Positions 24,190 to 31,876 of a stretch of DNA of 48,232 nucleotides are shown in pieces. Under the pieces are notes generated by a model. The model was not told the DNA's origin. It made no database searches and saw only the letters and a program-made list of their open reading frames with translations. Where the stretch lies: the NCBI GenBank assembly GCA_028688475.1, contig JAQTYB010000006.1, forward strand, positions 1-48,232, given 5' to 3'. Made by a program: the position numbers and the translations under genes. Every line of letters starts with the position of its first letter. Within the stretch, counting starts at the first letter, position 1. This DNA is from Elusimicrobiales bacterium (GTDB lineage: Bacteria > Elusimicrobiota > Elusimicrobia > Elusimicrobiales > Elusimicrobiaceae).

Positions 24190-24882
24190 TTACCTGATTC
24201 CCCAGCGGCAATGTTGTTGCGCAATCACCAGAGGCCGCTGTATACGATTCTGGGTTAAACGTAAAAGTGTGTCAACAGCGTTTTTCGTGTAATATGCGGC
24301 GCCGCCACGCGGCGTTGCCGGCTGGATGATGGACGGGATTTCGGCGGGCAGCCGGAGCAGCGTTTGCGCGCAACGCTCCAGCTCGGCGGCGGTTTCGCCG
24401 CCGGTGACGACGGCTTTAGCGAAAACTTTTCCGGCGGCCAGCGCAAAAAACTTTTCATGCGCCGGCCAGCAGTCCGCGCCGCAGGAGGAAGGCAGCTTGA
24501 TATCGGCGGACACGATATCCGTCAGGGACGCTATTTTCGAGTATTCCTCCGGCAGCGTGGCATTGGTTTCCAGATATACCAGCAATCCCTCCCGCCTTAT
24601 GAGCGGCGCCAGTTCCGCGATGAAATCGGCGTGCAGCAGCGGCTCGCCGCCGGTGAGCGAAACCGAATGATGCGGCCTTGACCGCGCCAGCCGGCTTATT
24701 TCGTCCGAGACGGCGCGCGCTCTCATTTGCCGGCCTTTCGAGCGGGCGGCTTTCTCGTCGCAGTAGCCGCATTTCAGGTTGCAGCCGCAAAAGCGCACGA
24801 ATATCTGCCTTGCGCCAAGATAGATGCCTTCGCCCTGCGCGGACGAAAAAATTTCCTCTACCGGAGTCGTGAGCGCGGTCAT
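24190..24882 (-). CDS. queE: 7-carboxy-7-deazaguanine synthase (QueE), radical SAM
   Basis: QueE converts 6-carboxytetrahydropterin to 7-carboxy-7-deazaguanine in queuosine and 7-deazaguanine biosynthesis. The 230 residues contain the radical-SAM CX3CX2C motif in CNLKCGYC (about 31-38), SAQGEGIYLGARQIFVRF just before it, and SLTGGEPLLH for SAM binding. Start ATG 24882 overlaps the queC stop (ATGA), so the enzymes are coupled. QueD and QueF are not in the window. The stop is 2 nt from the family A palindrome. Confidence 0.92.
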   Translation of the reverse strand: MTALTTPVEEIFSSAQGEGIYLGARQIFVRFCGCNLKCGYCDEKAARSKGRQMRARAVSDEISRLARSRPHHSVSLTGGEPLLHADFIAELAPLIRREGLLVYLETNATLPEEYSKIASLTDIVSADIKLPSSCGADCWPAHEKFFALAAGKVFAKAVVTGGETAAELERCAQTLLRLPAEIPSIIQPATPRGGAAYYTKNAVDTLLRLTQNRIQRPLVIAQQHCRWGIR

Positions 24883-25556
24883 TTCAAAGCGGGGTCGGCA
24901 AACCCCGCCTCCGCAAAGCCTTTCCCGCGCAGTTTGCAGGCGTCGCAATGGCCGCACGGACGCGCGCCGCCGGCGTAGCAGGTCCAGGTATATTCGAGCG
25001 GGACGCGCAGTTTGCGCGCCAGCCGCGCTATTTGCGCCTTGCTCATGCGTATCAGCGGGGTGAGGATTTTTATTTTCGCGCCGCCCGCCGTGCCTTTTGA
25101 GACGGCGGCGGACAGCGCGCGGTAAAATTCGGGGCGGCAGTCCGGGTAGCCGGAATAATCCAGCGCGTTGGGGCCGAGTATCACGGCGGAGGCGTTCTCC
25201 GCGTCCGCCCATGAGACCGCCAGCGAGGCAAACAACAGGTTTCTGCCCGGCACATAGGTGCCGGGAATGCCGCCGGAGCCGATTTTGGAAAGCGCCGTGT
25301 CCGGCAGTTTCTTTTTTGAGTTCACGAGCGAACTGACGGCAAGCCAGGGCAGGCCAAGCTTGACGTGCGTGAGCGGCACCCCGGCGAGTTTTGCGATTTT
25401 GCGCGCGCTTTCCAGTTCGCGCGAATGGCGCTGCCCGTAAGAGATGCACAGCGCGCGGCAGGAGTAGCCCCTGCTTTTGGCCCAGTAGAGGCAGGTGGAA
25501 GAATCCAGCCCGCCCGACAGCAGCACTATCGCTTTTTCAGCTTTTTTCGCTGGCAT
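24879..25556 (-). CDS. queC: 7-cyano-7-deazaguanine synthase (QueC)
   Basis: QueC converts 7-carboxy-7-deazaguanine to preQ0 using ATP and ammonia. The 225 residues show the PP-loop VLLSGGLDSSTCL (about 11-23) and a C-terminal zinc site CYAGGARPCGHCDAC with four Cys. It overlaps ComB upstream by 20 nt and queE downstream by 4 nt, so all three are one transcription unit. Order queC-queE is a usual pairing. Confidence 0.94.
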   Translation of the reverse strand: MPAKKAEKAIVLLSGGLDSSTCLYWAKSRGYSCRALCISYGQRHSRELESARKIAKLAGVPLTHVKLGLPWLAVSSLVNSKKKLPDTALSKIGSGGIPGTYVPGRNLLFASLAVSWADAENASAVILGPNALDYSGYPDCRPEFYRALSAAVSKGTAGGAKIKILTPLIRMSKAQIARLARKLRVPLEYTWTCYAGGARPCGHCDACKLRGKGFAEAGFADPALK

Positions 25557-26223
25557 TTTTCAACGAGTCCGAGGCGATGCCGTAATCGCCGAAAACTTCG
25601 ATTTTGGGCAGCACGGCAAGTCCGCCGATATTGAGCGCTATCTTTACGTCTTTTTCCCCGGTTTCCTTGCGCATGGCGAGGAATTCCTCAATGCGTCCGC
25701 TTTTTTTAAGCGCCGACACGGCGCGTTTTGCGGCGGCAGGCTCGCCCGAAGCCGCGGCTTTGAGCGCCGCGGCGCAAAGAGCGTCCTCTGTATGCCCGAG
25801 GTAAAAAATTCCCGCCGGCACAATCAACGCGGGTTTGCCGGTTTGCTTCAATTTTGAAACCACGCACGGGAAATTGGCGAAGCAGCCGATGTAAACCTCA
25901 TCCGCGTTTTTCAGCCCTATGACCGCTTTCGTGCCCGCGCCGGTCACCAGCACGGCGGGGCGCGCGGGGTCGGATTCCAGCGCCTGCCAGGGCGAATTGT
26001 CGTACTTCGCAAACTCCGGCGGGAATTCCAGCTCCGAGAAAAAATCGCTTTCGGGATGCGCTTTATGCCAGGCAACCGCCTTTTTCTTGTCGGCGTAAAT
26101 GCGCACGCAGGGCTTGCCGCGCTTGAGCATGGCGCAGATGTTGGTGGAGCAGCGCAGCACATCCACCACGACGGCCAGCCCCTTCCACGCGAGGCATTCG
26201 GCGGGAGAGGAGGCGATTTTCAC
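25537..26223 (-). CDS. ComB-like 2-phosphosulfolactate phosphatase family protein
   Basis: 228 residues beginning (GTG start) VKIASSPAECLAWKG, with the family hallmark AVVVDVLRCSTNI (about 17-29). Further conserved blocks are VLVTGAGTKAV, VYIGCFANF and IVPAGIFY. The characterised archaeal enzyme acts in coenzyme M synthesis. In most bacteria the substrate is unknown, and being embedded with queC and queE does not settle it. The start at 26223 lies 1 nt after the upstream stop. The longer in-frame reading to 26436 is out-of-family and low-complexity. The 3' end overlaps queC by 20 nt. Confidence 0.78.
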   Translation of the reverse strand: MKIASSPAECLAWKGLAVVVDVLRCSTNICAMLKRGKPCVRIYADKKKAVAWHKAHPESDFFSELEFPPEFAKYDNSPWQALESDPARPAVLVTGAGTKAVIGLKNADEVYIGCFANFPCVVSKLKQTGKPALIVPAGIFYLGHTEDALCAAALKAAASGEPAAAKRAVSALKKSGRIEEFLAMRKETGEKDVKIALNIGGLAVLPKIEVFGDYGIASDSLKNASEKS

Positions 26224-26224
26224 T

Positions 26225-26653
26225 TCACGGCTGCCAGTTTTCGATGATTTTGCGCTCCGGGCCGGTGAGCGAGTCGGTATATTTGATTGCGATGCCATAA
26301 ATATGGGTCTCGGGCGTCTTGCCCGGCATGGGCGTGAACGGAGACGGTTCGAGCGCTTGGTTGATTTCGTCGGCCACAATCGCGTCCGCGCCGTTTTGAG
26401 CGGCGATTTCCCGCGCGCGGGCGATTTGTTTTTCAAGAGACTTCGTGTCGCCGGCGGGCACCCTCCAGCCGTGCAGCAGCGCGATGACGCCGAACGGATG
26501 CTTCACCTCGGCTTTGGAGCGGAAAACCGCTACTTCCTCCGTCTTTTTTGGCGCAAATGACGGGCCGGCGGGCACCCACTCTATCACATGCGCAACGGTG
26601 GCGCAGGCGCATAGCGCAAGCGGGGCCGCGAGGAATATTTTCCTCAATTTCAT
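26225..26653 (-). CDS. Putative lipoprotein, 142 aa
   Basis: The leader MKLRKIFLAAPLALCAC ends in a lipobox (LCAC, Cys 17), so the product is probably anchored in a membrane and faces the periplasm. The mature domain has a beta-alpha-beta arrangement: EVAVFRSKAE, a gap, then a helix SLEKQIARAREIAAQNGADAIVAD, then YGIAIKY. This is a layout common in small lipoproteins of unknown function. It is the first gene of the comB-queC-queE unit and ends 1 nt before comB. Confidence 0.68.
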   Translation of the reverse strand: MKLRKIFLAAPLALCACATVAHVIEWVPAGPSFAPKKTEEVAVFRSKAEVKHPFGVIALLHGWRVPAGDTKSLEKQIARAREIAAQNGADAIVADEINQALEPSPFTPMPGKTPETHIYGIAIKYTDSLTGPERKIIENWQP

Positions 26654-26667
26654 CGGGAAGTTCCGAA

Positions 26668-26856
26668 TCAGCGCGGCGGGTCTATGCTGAGGTCCCGGCA
26701 GATTTTGCGGACGGTGAAATCCACTATCTCGGTGTGGCGGGTCACCGGCGTTTCCTTGCCGGTGACGGGGTTTTGGAATATGGAATATTTTCCGCCCTCG
26801 CGCAGCAACACGCAGCCTTGCTCGGTGATATGTTTGACCAACTCTCTTCTCTTCAC
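26668..26856 (-). CDS. Solitary HicA-like mRNA interferase family protein, 62 aa
   Basis: Starting at GTG 26856 the product reads VKRRELVKHITEQGCVLLREGGKYSIF...VTRHTEIVDFTVRKICRDLSI. This matches the HicA/YcfA double-stranded-RNA-binding-like fold: a helix, G-x-x-x-x-R-x-G-x-H-like beta hairpin, then 'RHxEI'. The catalytic His of HicA (GSHhif) is replaced by Lys-Tyr in GGKYSIF, so toxicity is doubtful. GGAGG lies 9 nt before the GTG. No hicB antitoxin follows or precedes it. It may be an orphan or a regulator-like derivative. Confidence 0.6.
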   Translation of the reverse strand: MKRRELVKHITEQGCVLLREGGKYSIFQNPVTGKETPVTRHTEIVDFTVRKICRDLSIDPPR

Positions 26857-26989
26857 AATACCATACCTCCAGCGGGAGAAATCGGGGGTGTTAAACCGTG
26901 TCCGTATCGCTATATACACTATACAAAATTAGAGAAAGCCAGGTGAGCAAGAAAGCCCCGGCGATGACGAGGGGTCTTTTGAGATATTT

Positions 26990-26998
26990 TGTTATAAT
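26990..26998 (+). promoter_or_regulatory. Extended -10 promoter TGT-TATAAT for the aminotransferase gene
   Basis: TGT (26990-26992) precedes a perfect TATAAT (26993-26998). The predicted start near 27005 gives a leader of about 30 nt. GAGGTG at 27024-27029 is a good ribosome-binding site for ATG 27035. Confidence 0.65.
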
Positions 26999-27034
26999 GG
27001 GGAGCGGGGGGATGCGGTTTATCGAGGTGATAAA

Positions 27035-28279
27035 ATGGCTGAAAAACTGATATTGGACAAATCCAATGCGCTTTACAAGGAAGCCTGGGAACTGGTGCCG
27101 GGCGCGGTGGCGGGAATACGCCGCCCCTATAATTTCGTTCCCGGCGAGTATCCGATTTTTTTCGACTCGGCCAAAGGGGGCCGCGTCACCGACGTTGACG
27201 GCAACGAATATATAGACATGCTTTGCGCCTACGGCCCGATAATAATCGGCCACCGCGAGCGCGAGATAGACGCCGCCGTCATCGCGCAAATAAAAACGAA
27301 AGGTTTTTGCATGTCGCTCACCCAGCCGTATCAAAACGAGCTGGTGAAAAAACTCAAGCAAATTATCCCCTCCTGCGAAAAAGCCGCCTTCGTGAAAACC
27401 GGCTCCGATGCCACCAGCACCTCCGTGCGCATAGCCCGCGGCTACACCGGACGCACGAAAGTGCTGCGCTGCGGCTATCACGGCTGGCACGACTGGTGCG
27501 TGGAAGTGAAAGGCGGCATCCCCGCCAAACTTTACGAGGACGTGAGCGAGTTCCATTATAACGACCTCGACGGGCTTGAAGTTTTGCTGAAAGCCAACGC
27601 CAACGACACCGCCGCCGTCATCGTAACTCCGGTGGGCCACCCGCTGGCGCACGAAGTGCAGATGCCCAAGCCCGGTTTTCTCGAAGGCGCGCGCGATTTG
27701 GCGCACCGCCACGGCGCGGTGCTGATTTTCGACGAAATCCGCTCCGGCTTCCGCGTGAATCTCGGCGGCGCGCAGAAGGAATTCGGCGTCACGCCGGACC
27801 TGTCGGTTTTCGGCAAGGCCATTGCAAACGGTTATGAACTGAGCGCGGTGGTCGGCAAAGCCGAGATTATGAACATGCTGGAACAAAAGGTTTTCCTCAG
27901 TTCGACTTTCTTCCCCAACAGCCTCGCGCAGGTCGCCGCGCTTAAAACGATAGAAATGCTGGAGCGCGATGCCATCCTCGATACAATCCGCGAGCGCGGG
28001 ACTAAATTCGCCAAAAAAGTGTCGAAAATCATCACAAACAGCGGGATACCCTGCCGCATCACCGGCGCGCCGTGGATGCCTTTCATCACCTTCGATAAAG
28101 ACGAAACCGGCCTCTACAAAAAGCTGCGCACGGAGTTTTACACGCAGTTGATACGCCGCAAGGTTTTCCTTCAGCCGTACCACCACGGCTACATCGCCTA
28201 TCGCCATACCCCGAAGGATTTGAACTACGCCGCCGAAATGATAGGCGAGTCCTTGTCGGAAACAAAGAAGCTGATGTGA
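27035..28279 (+). CDS. GSA-type class III aminotransferase (HemL-like)
   Basis: 414 residues of the glutamate-1-semialdehyde 2,1-aminomutase-like group of PLP fold-type I aminotransferases. Visible are the GGRVTDVDGNEYIDMLCAYGPIIIGH N-domain pattern (split here as motifs GGRVTDVDGNEY and YGPIIIGH), KTGSDATS for phosphate binding, CGYHGWHDW, IFDEIRSGFR with the PLP-pyridine Asp, and the Schiff-base Lys in FGKAIANGYELSAVVG. True HemL or a sugar/secondary-metabolite aminotransferase are both possible. No other haem genes are nearby, so I give no symbol. The epoxide hydrolase starts 13 nt downstream. Confidence 0.82.
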   Translation: MAEKLILDKSNALYKEAWELVPGAVAGIRRPYNFVPGEYPIFFDSAKGGRVTDVDGNEYIDMLCAYGPIIIGHREREIDAAVIAQIKTKGFCMSLTQPYQNELVKKLKQIIPSCEKAAFVKTGSDATSTSVRIARGYTGRTKVLRCGYHGWHDWCVEVKGGIPAKLYEDVSEFHYNDLDGLEVLLKANANDTAAVIVTPVGHPLAHEVQMPKPGFLEGARDLAHRHGAVLIFDEIRSGFRVNLGGAQKEFGVTPDLSVFGKAIANGYELSAVVGKAEIMNMLEQKVFLSSTFFPNSLAQVAALKTIEMLERDAILDTIRERGTKFAKKVSKIITNSGIPCRITGAPWMPFITFDKDETGLYKKLRTEFYTQLIRRKVFLQPYHHGYIAYRHTPKDLNYAAEMIGESLSETKKLM

Positions 28280-28292
28280 GAATCGAGGCCGC

Positions 28293-29461
28293 ATGAATAA
28301 AGCGGACATAGCTCCATTTTCCGTAAAAATCCCCGACAATGAAATAAACGACCTGCGCCGCCGCCTTAAACATACGCGTCTGCCCGATACGCTGGACGCA
28401 AGCGGCTGGAAATACGGAACCGACAGGGATTTTATCAAACGCTTTCTCGCGGAATTGGAAAATTTCGACTGGCGCACAATTGAAGGAGAAATCAACGCGC
28501 AACCGCAGTTTTTGATGAAACAAAAGCGGGCGGATATTCATTTCATCCATATGAAATCCGGCTCGCCGCGCGCAGTTCCATTATTGCTTTGCCACGGCTG
28601 GCCCAGCAGTTTCCTCGAGATGATGGAGTTGGGAAAACTTCTTTCATCGCTGCCGGACTCCGGCGCGCCGGGGAACCTCACGTTCGACGTAATCATACCT
28701 TCTCTGCCGGGATTCGGTTTTTCCAAACCAAAACTTGACGGCACATGGGACCTCTGCGATTATTCAGACTCTCTTTTTCAACTTATGTCCGGCCTCGGAT
28801 ATGAACGTTTTGCCGTGCATGCGTACGATGTCGCGGCTTCCATGATTAGTTTCGGAGCGTTCAGGTTTCCCGAACGTATAATCGCCTACCACACCACGGA
28901 GCCGGGGTTGCCTCCGCCTTTTCTTGGCGACGGCGCGCCACCCTTGACGCAAGATGAGGCCAAATACATCAAGGTGCAGCAAGCGTGGGATAAGGAACTC
29001 GGAGCATATATGCCGCTTTTTCGCACCAAACCGCAAACCGCCGCCTATGGTCTGGCGGATTCTCCGGCGGCGACAGCGGCATGGATTTTGGAAAAATGGC
29101 GGGATTGGACCGACCCGGAGCGCCTGCTTGAGGAATGTATCCCGCTGGAACATCTGCTGGCACAGGTTTCACTGTACTGGTTCACCAACAGCTTCAACTC
29201 GGCAAACCGTGTTTACCTTCGGGATGAAAAAAACAGACCGTGGCTGCGCACCGCCGACACAAAAGTCTCCGTGCCAGTAGGCGTAACCCTCAACGCCACG
29301 CAGCCGATAGAACATGCGCCGCGTGAATACGCCGCGCGGATTTACTCCGATATTCGCTATTGGAAACAATTAGCGGCGGGCGGGCACTTCTCGCCTGCGA
29401 GAAACCGGCGCTGCTCGCGCAATCCATACAAAAATTCATGAACGGCGTGCTTTCCAAATGA
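28293..29461 (+). CDS. Epoxide hydrolase family alpha/beta hydrolase with C-terminal frameshift
   Basis: The N-terminal EHN domain (FSVKIPDNEINDLRRRLKHTRLP, residues about 9-31, given as motif range) precedes an alpha/beta-hydrolase fold with LLLCHGWPSSFLEM (oxyanion HGWP). The nucleophile region is VHAYDVAAS, where family members usually have GGDWG; the Asp is kept. The catalytic His lies in GGHF. Immediately after GGHFS the frame changes: the annotated frame runs on as PARNRRCSRN to a stop at 29441. One base later, a +1 frame reads CEKPALLAQSIQKFMNG, the normal end of this family, and stops at 29459-29461. That stop overlaps the next ATG as ATGA. A single missing base near 29395-29398 explains this. 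I give the end of the restored frame. Confidence 0.8.
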
Positions 29462-30525
29462 CAAAACTGCGCCGTTTGCGCGCGCACGCGATAGCGCAAT
29501 CACTTTTTCAGCCGGCTACGCTCAAGGCCGCGCTGCGCCGTATGGCGTTCGTGCAGGCGGACCCGATTCGCTCGCCGGCGCGGGCGCAGGATTTGATATT
29601 GCGCCACCGGGTCAAGGATTATCGCGCTGGCGACCTTGAGCGCCTGTATCCGTCGCTGAATCTCGAAGAGGATATCCTGCACTACACTTACGGTTTTCTC
29701 CTCAGGGATGTCTGGCGGTTGCTGCATCCGCGCAAAACGCCCGGCCTGACTGAATTTGAGAAGAAAATTCTCGCCGCTGTTTGCGGCGCCGGCGAAACGC
29801 ACCCCCGCGAACTGGAAGCGCATTTCGGACGCGAACGGATAGTCAACGCATGGGGCGGACACTCGAAAGCCACAAAGCACGCGCTGGAAAAACTGCACTA
29901 TCGCGGACTGCTGCGGGTTGCCCGGCGGGAAAACGGCATTCGGATTTATGCTGCCGCGATAGCGTCCGCCGACCCCATGCCGCAGGCTGAACGCTTGCGG
30001 AAACTGGCCCTGGTTATCGCGAACATTCTCGCCCCCGCGCCTGAAAAAAGTTTTCAGGCGGCGCTGGCCCCCCTCCTGCGCCGTTCATTCCCCGATTTCG
30101 GCAATTCGCGCAAGGTGCTGGCCGACATGCTGTGTTCCGGCGAACTCCGGCGGGAGATGATAGATGGTATCGCCTATGTATGGCCGGCAGGCAAACCGCC
30201 GCGCGAAGAAGCGCCGCGCAAAGTGCGTTTTCTCGCCCCCTTTGACCCGCTGGTCTGGGACCGGCGGCGGTTCGAACATCTTTGGCGGTGGTCTTACCGG
30301 GTTGAAGCGTACACTCCGCCGAAAAAGCGGGTTCGCGGCTATTACGCGATGCCGCTGCTGTGGGGGGACGACATAATCGGCTGGGTGAACGCGGGGGTAA
30401 TTAAAAACCGCCTGAATGTCGAAACGGGGTTCATTGGAAAACGTCCCGGCGGTAGCGATTTTCGAAGGAAACTTGACGCCGAAATAGCGCGTATGGAAAC
30501 TTTTTTGAATCTGGCCGTATATTGA
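29458..30525 (+). CDS. YcaQ-type winged-helix DNA glycosylase (HTH_42 family)
   Basis: 355 residues. The N-terminal block FVQADPIRSPARAQDLIL includes a Q-A-D triplet corresponding to the QxD catalytic motif described for YcaQ/AlkX-type glycosylases, which unhook DNA interstrand crosslinks and remove bulky N7 adducts. Downstream are winged-helix repeats and the family-defining FLAPFDPLVWDRRRF...LWRWSYRVEAYTPPKKRVRGYYAMPLL. The start overlaps the restored stop of the epoxide hydrolase. An epoxide hydrolase next to an alkylation-repair glycosylase makes sense as an electrophile-defence pair; that link is inference. Confidence 0.88.
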   Translation: MTKLRRLRAHAIAQSLFQPATLKAALRRMAFVQADPIRSPARAQDLILRHRVKDYRAGDLERLYPSLNLEEDILHYTYGFLLRDVWRLLHPRKTPGLTEFEKKILAAVCGAGETHPRELEAHFGRERIVNAWGGHSKATKHALEKLHYRGLLRVARRENGIRIYAAAIASADPMPQAERLRKLALVIANILAPAPEKSFQAALAPLLRRSFPDFGNSRKVLADMLCSGELRREMIDGIAYVWPAGKPPREEAPRKVRFLAPFDPLVWDRRRFEHLWRWSYRVEAYTPPKKRVRGYYAMPLLWGDDIIGWVNAGVIKNRLNVETGFIGKRPGGSDFRRKLDAEIARMETFLNLAVY

Positions 30526-30541
30526 GGGCGGATAGTTTTTG

Positions 30542-30550
30542 TGCTTTAAT
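30542..30550 (+). promoter_or_regulatory. Extended -10 promoter TGC-TTTAAT for the glycosyltransferase
   Basis: TGC (30542-30544) precedes TTTAAT (30545-30550). The predicted start is near 30557. GCGGAGGA about 12 nt before ATG 30581 is the ribosome-binding site. Confidence 0.45.
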
Positions 30551-30580
30551 GAAAGTATCCTGCGGAGGACATAATTTCAG

Positions 30581-31876
30581 ATGCACATATTGCAATATGA
30601 ATTCGTGCGGTTGTTTCTCGTAACCGTTTCCAATTTTTTGCAGTTGTATGTTTTCAGCGTCGGATTGTCCTCTTTCCTGATTAGTTTCTGGGGAATAAAG
30701 CGCCGCACCGCCGTGCTGCGTGAAAGCCTGCCGCTGAACCGCTTCGCAATCATCATACCCGCGCACAACGAGGCCGGCGTCATCGCCGGCGCGGTTGACA
30801 ATCTGCTGGCGCTGGACTATCCCAAAGAGCTTTTTGAAGTGTACGTGGTGGCCGACCACTGCGCCGACGAAACCGCCGAAATCGCCAGGAGCCGCGGCGC
30901 GCACGTGTTCGTTTACGACGGGGACTGCCCGCGCGGCAAAAGCCGCGCGCTGCTGGCGCTGGAAACCGTGCTGCTCGACTCGCGCAAGCATGACGCCTTC
31001 TGTTATTTCGACGCCGACTCCATAGCCCATCCCGACTTTCTAAAGGGGATGAATTTCCATCTCAATTCCGGCGAGAAGGTCATACAGGCCCGCGAGCTGG
31101 CGCGCAATCCAGACGACAGCCTCATCACCCGCGTCTGCCACGTCAATCAGCTCACGCAGAATTATTACGGCCAGATGCCCAAGCACCGGCTGGGCCTGTC
31201 GGCCACGCTGCACGGCAAGGGGATGTGCTTTGCGGCCGACATCGTGCGCCGCTTTCCGTGGGACCCCGGCGCCATCGCCGAGGACATAGAGATGCAGGCG
31301 CGGCTCGTGCGCCACGGCGTGCATATACACTACGCGCAGGAAATCACGATTTACGACGAGGAGCCGTCCACCATAAACCAGATGGTGCATCGCAGCATCC
31401 GCTGGACGCGCGGCGCGCTTTACGTCGCCAACAAACATCTGGCGGGGCTTTTCCTGCGGGCGACGCAGCGGCGGGACAAATGCGCGCTGGAGGAGTTTAT
31501 ACGTTTTTCGATGTGCTACCGCTTCGTCATTATCGGATTCATCGCGCTTTCGATGTACGTCTACCGTGATTCGTTCAGCCTGCTTTTCTGGATATTCGAC
31601 CATCCGCCCGGAGCGCGCTTTTCCGAAAAACTCATCAACTGGGTGCCCGTCTACCTCTGGCCCGCCTACGCCCTCACGAGGGAGCGCAGCAGCCTCAGGA
31701 TGTACTTCACCTACCTCATCATGCCCTGGTTCTACCTCGCGCTGGGGATACCGATATCGTTCGTGAGCATAGTCACCATCCGGCGCAAGGATTACTGGTA
31801 CCGCACCGACCACTCCTGCACCACGACGATATCGGAATTGACAGGCGACGACGGTTCGGGAAGAACTCACGCTTGA
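30581..31876 (+). CDS. Membrane glycosyltransferase family 2
   Basis: 431 residues. An N-terminal membrane helix (about 12-36) is followed by a cytoplasmic GT-A domain: IIIPAHNEAGVI, VVADHCADETAE, FDADSIAHP (DxD metal site), IAEDIEM (catalytic acidic pair) and HRSIRWTRG (the RW motif of processive GT2 enzymes). At least two C-terminal membrane spans follow (about 318-335 and 380-405). The layout resembles chitin/hyaluronan/poly-GlcNAc-type synthases, so it may build and export a polysaccharide, but the sugar is unknown. It overlaps by 10 nt, tail to tail, with a multi-spanning protein that could work on the same glycan. Confidence 0.85.
   Translation: MHILQYEFVRLFLVTVSNFLQLYVFSVGLSSFLISFWGIKRRTAVLRESLPLNRFAIIIPAHNEAGVIAGAVDNLLALDYPKELFEVYVVADHCADETAEIARSRGAHVFVYDGDCPRGKSRALLALETVLLDSRKHDAFCYFDADSIAHPDFLKGMNFHLNSGEKVIQARELARNPDDSLITRVCHVNQLTQNYYGQMPKHRLGLSATLHGKGMCFAADIVRRFPWDPGAIAEDIEMQARLVRHGVHIHYAQEITIYDEEPSTINQMVHRSIRWTRGALYVANKHLAGLFLRATQRRDKCALEEFIRFSMCYRFVIIGFIALSMYVYRDSFSLLFWIFDHPPGARFSEKLINWVPVYLWPAYALTRERSSLRMYFTYLIMPWFYLALGIPISFVSIVTIRRKDYWYRTDHSCTTTISELTGDDGSGRTHA

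Noticed and set aside
27035..28279. Firm assignment as HemL of haem biosynthesis
   Set aside because: The fold and Lys motif fit, but several sugar and amino-acid aminomutases look alike and no other haem gene is nearby.
29380..29461. Programmed frameshifting in the epoxide hydrolase
   Set aside because: No slippery heptamer or stimulatory hairpin is seen at the shift site; a simple one-base loss explains it better.
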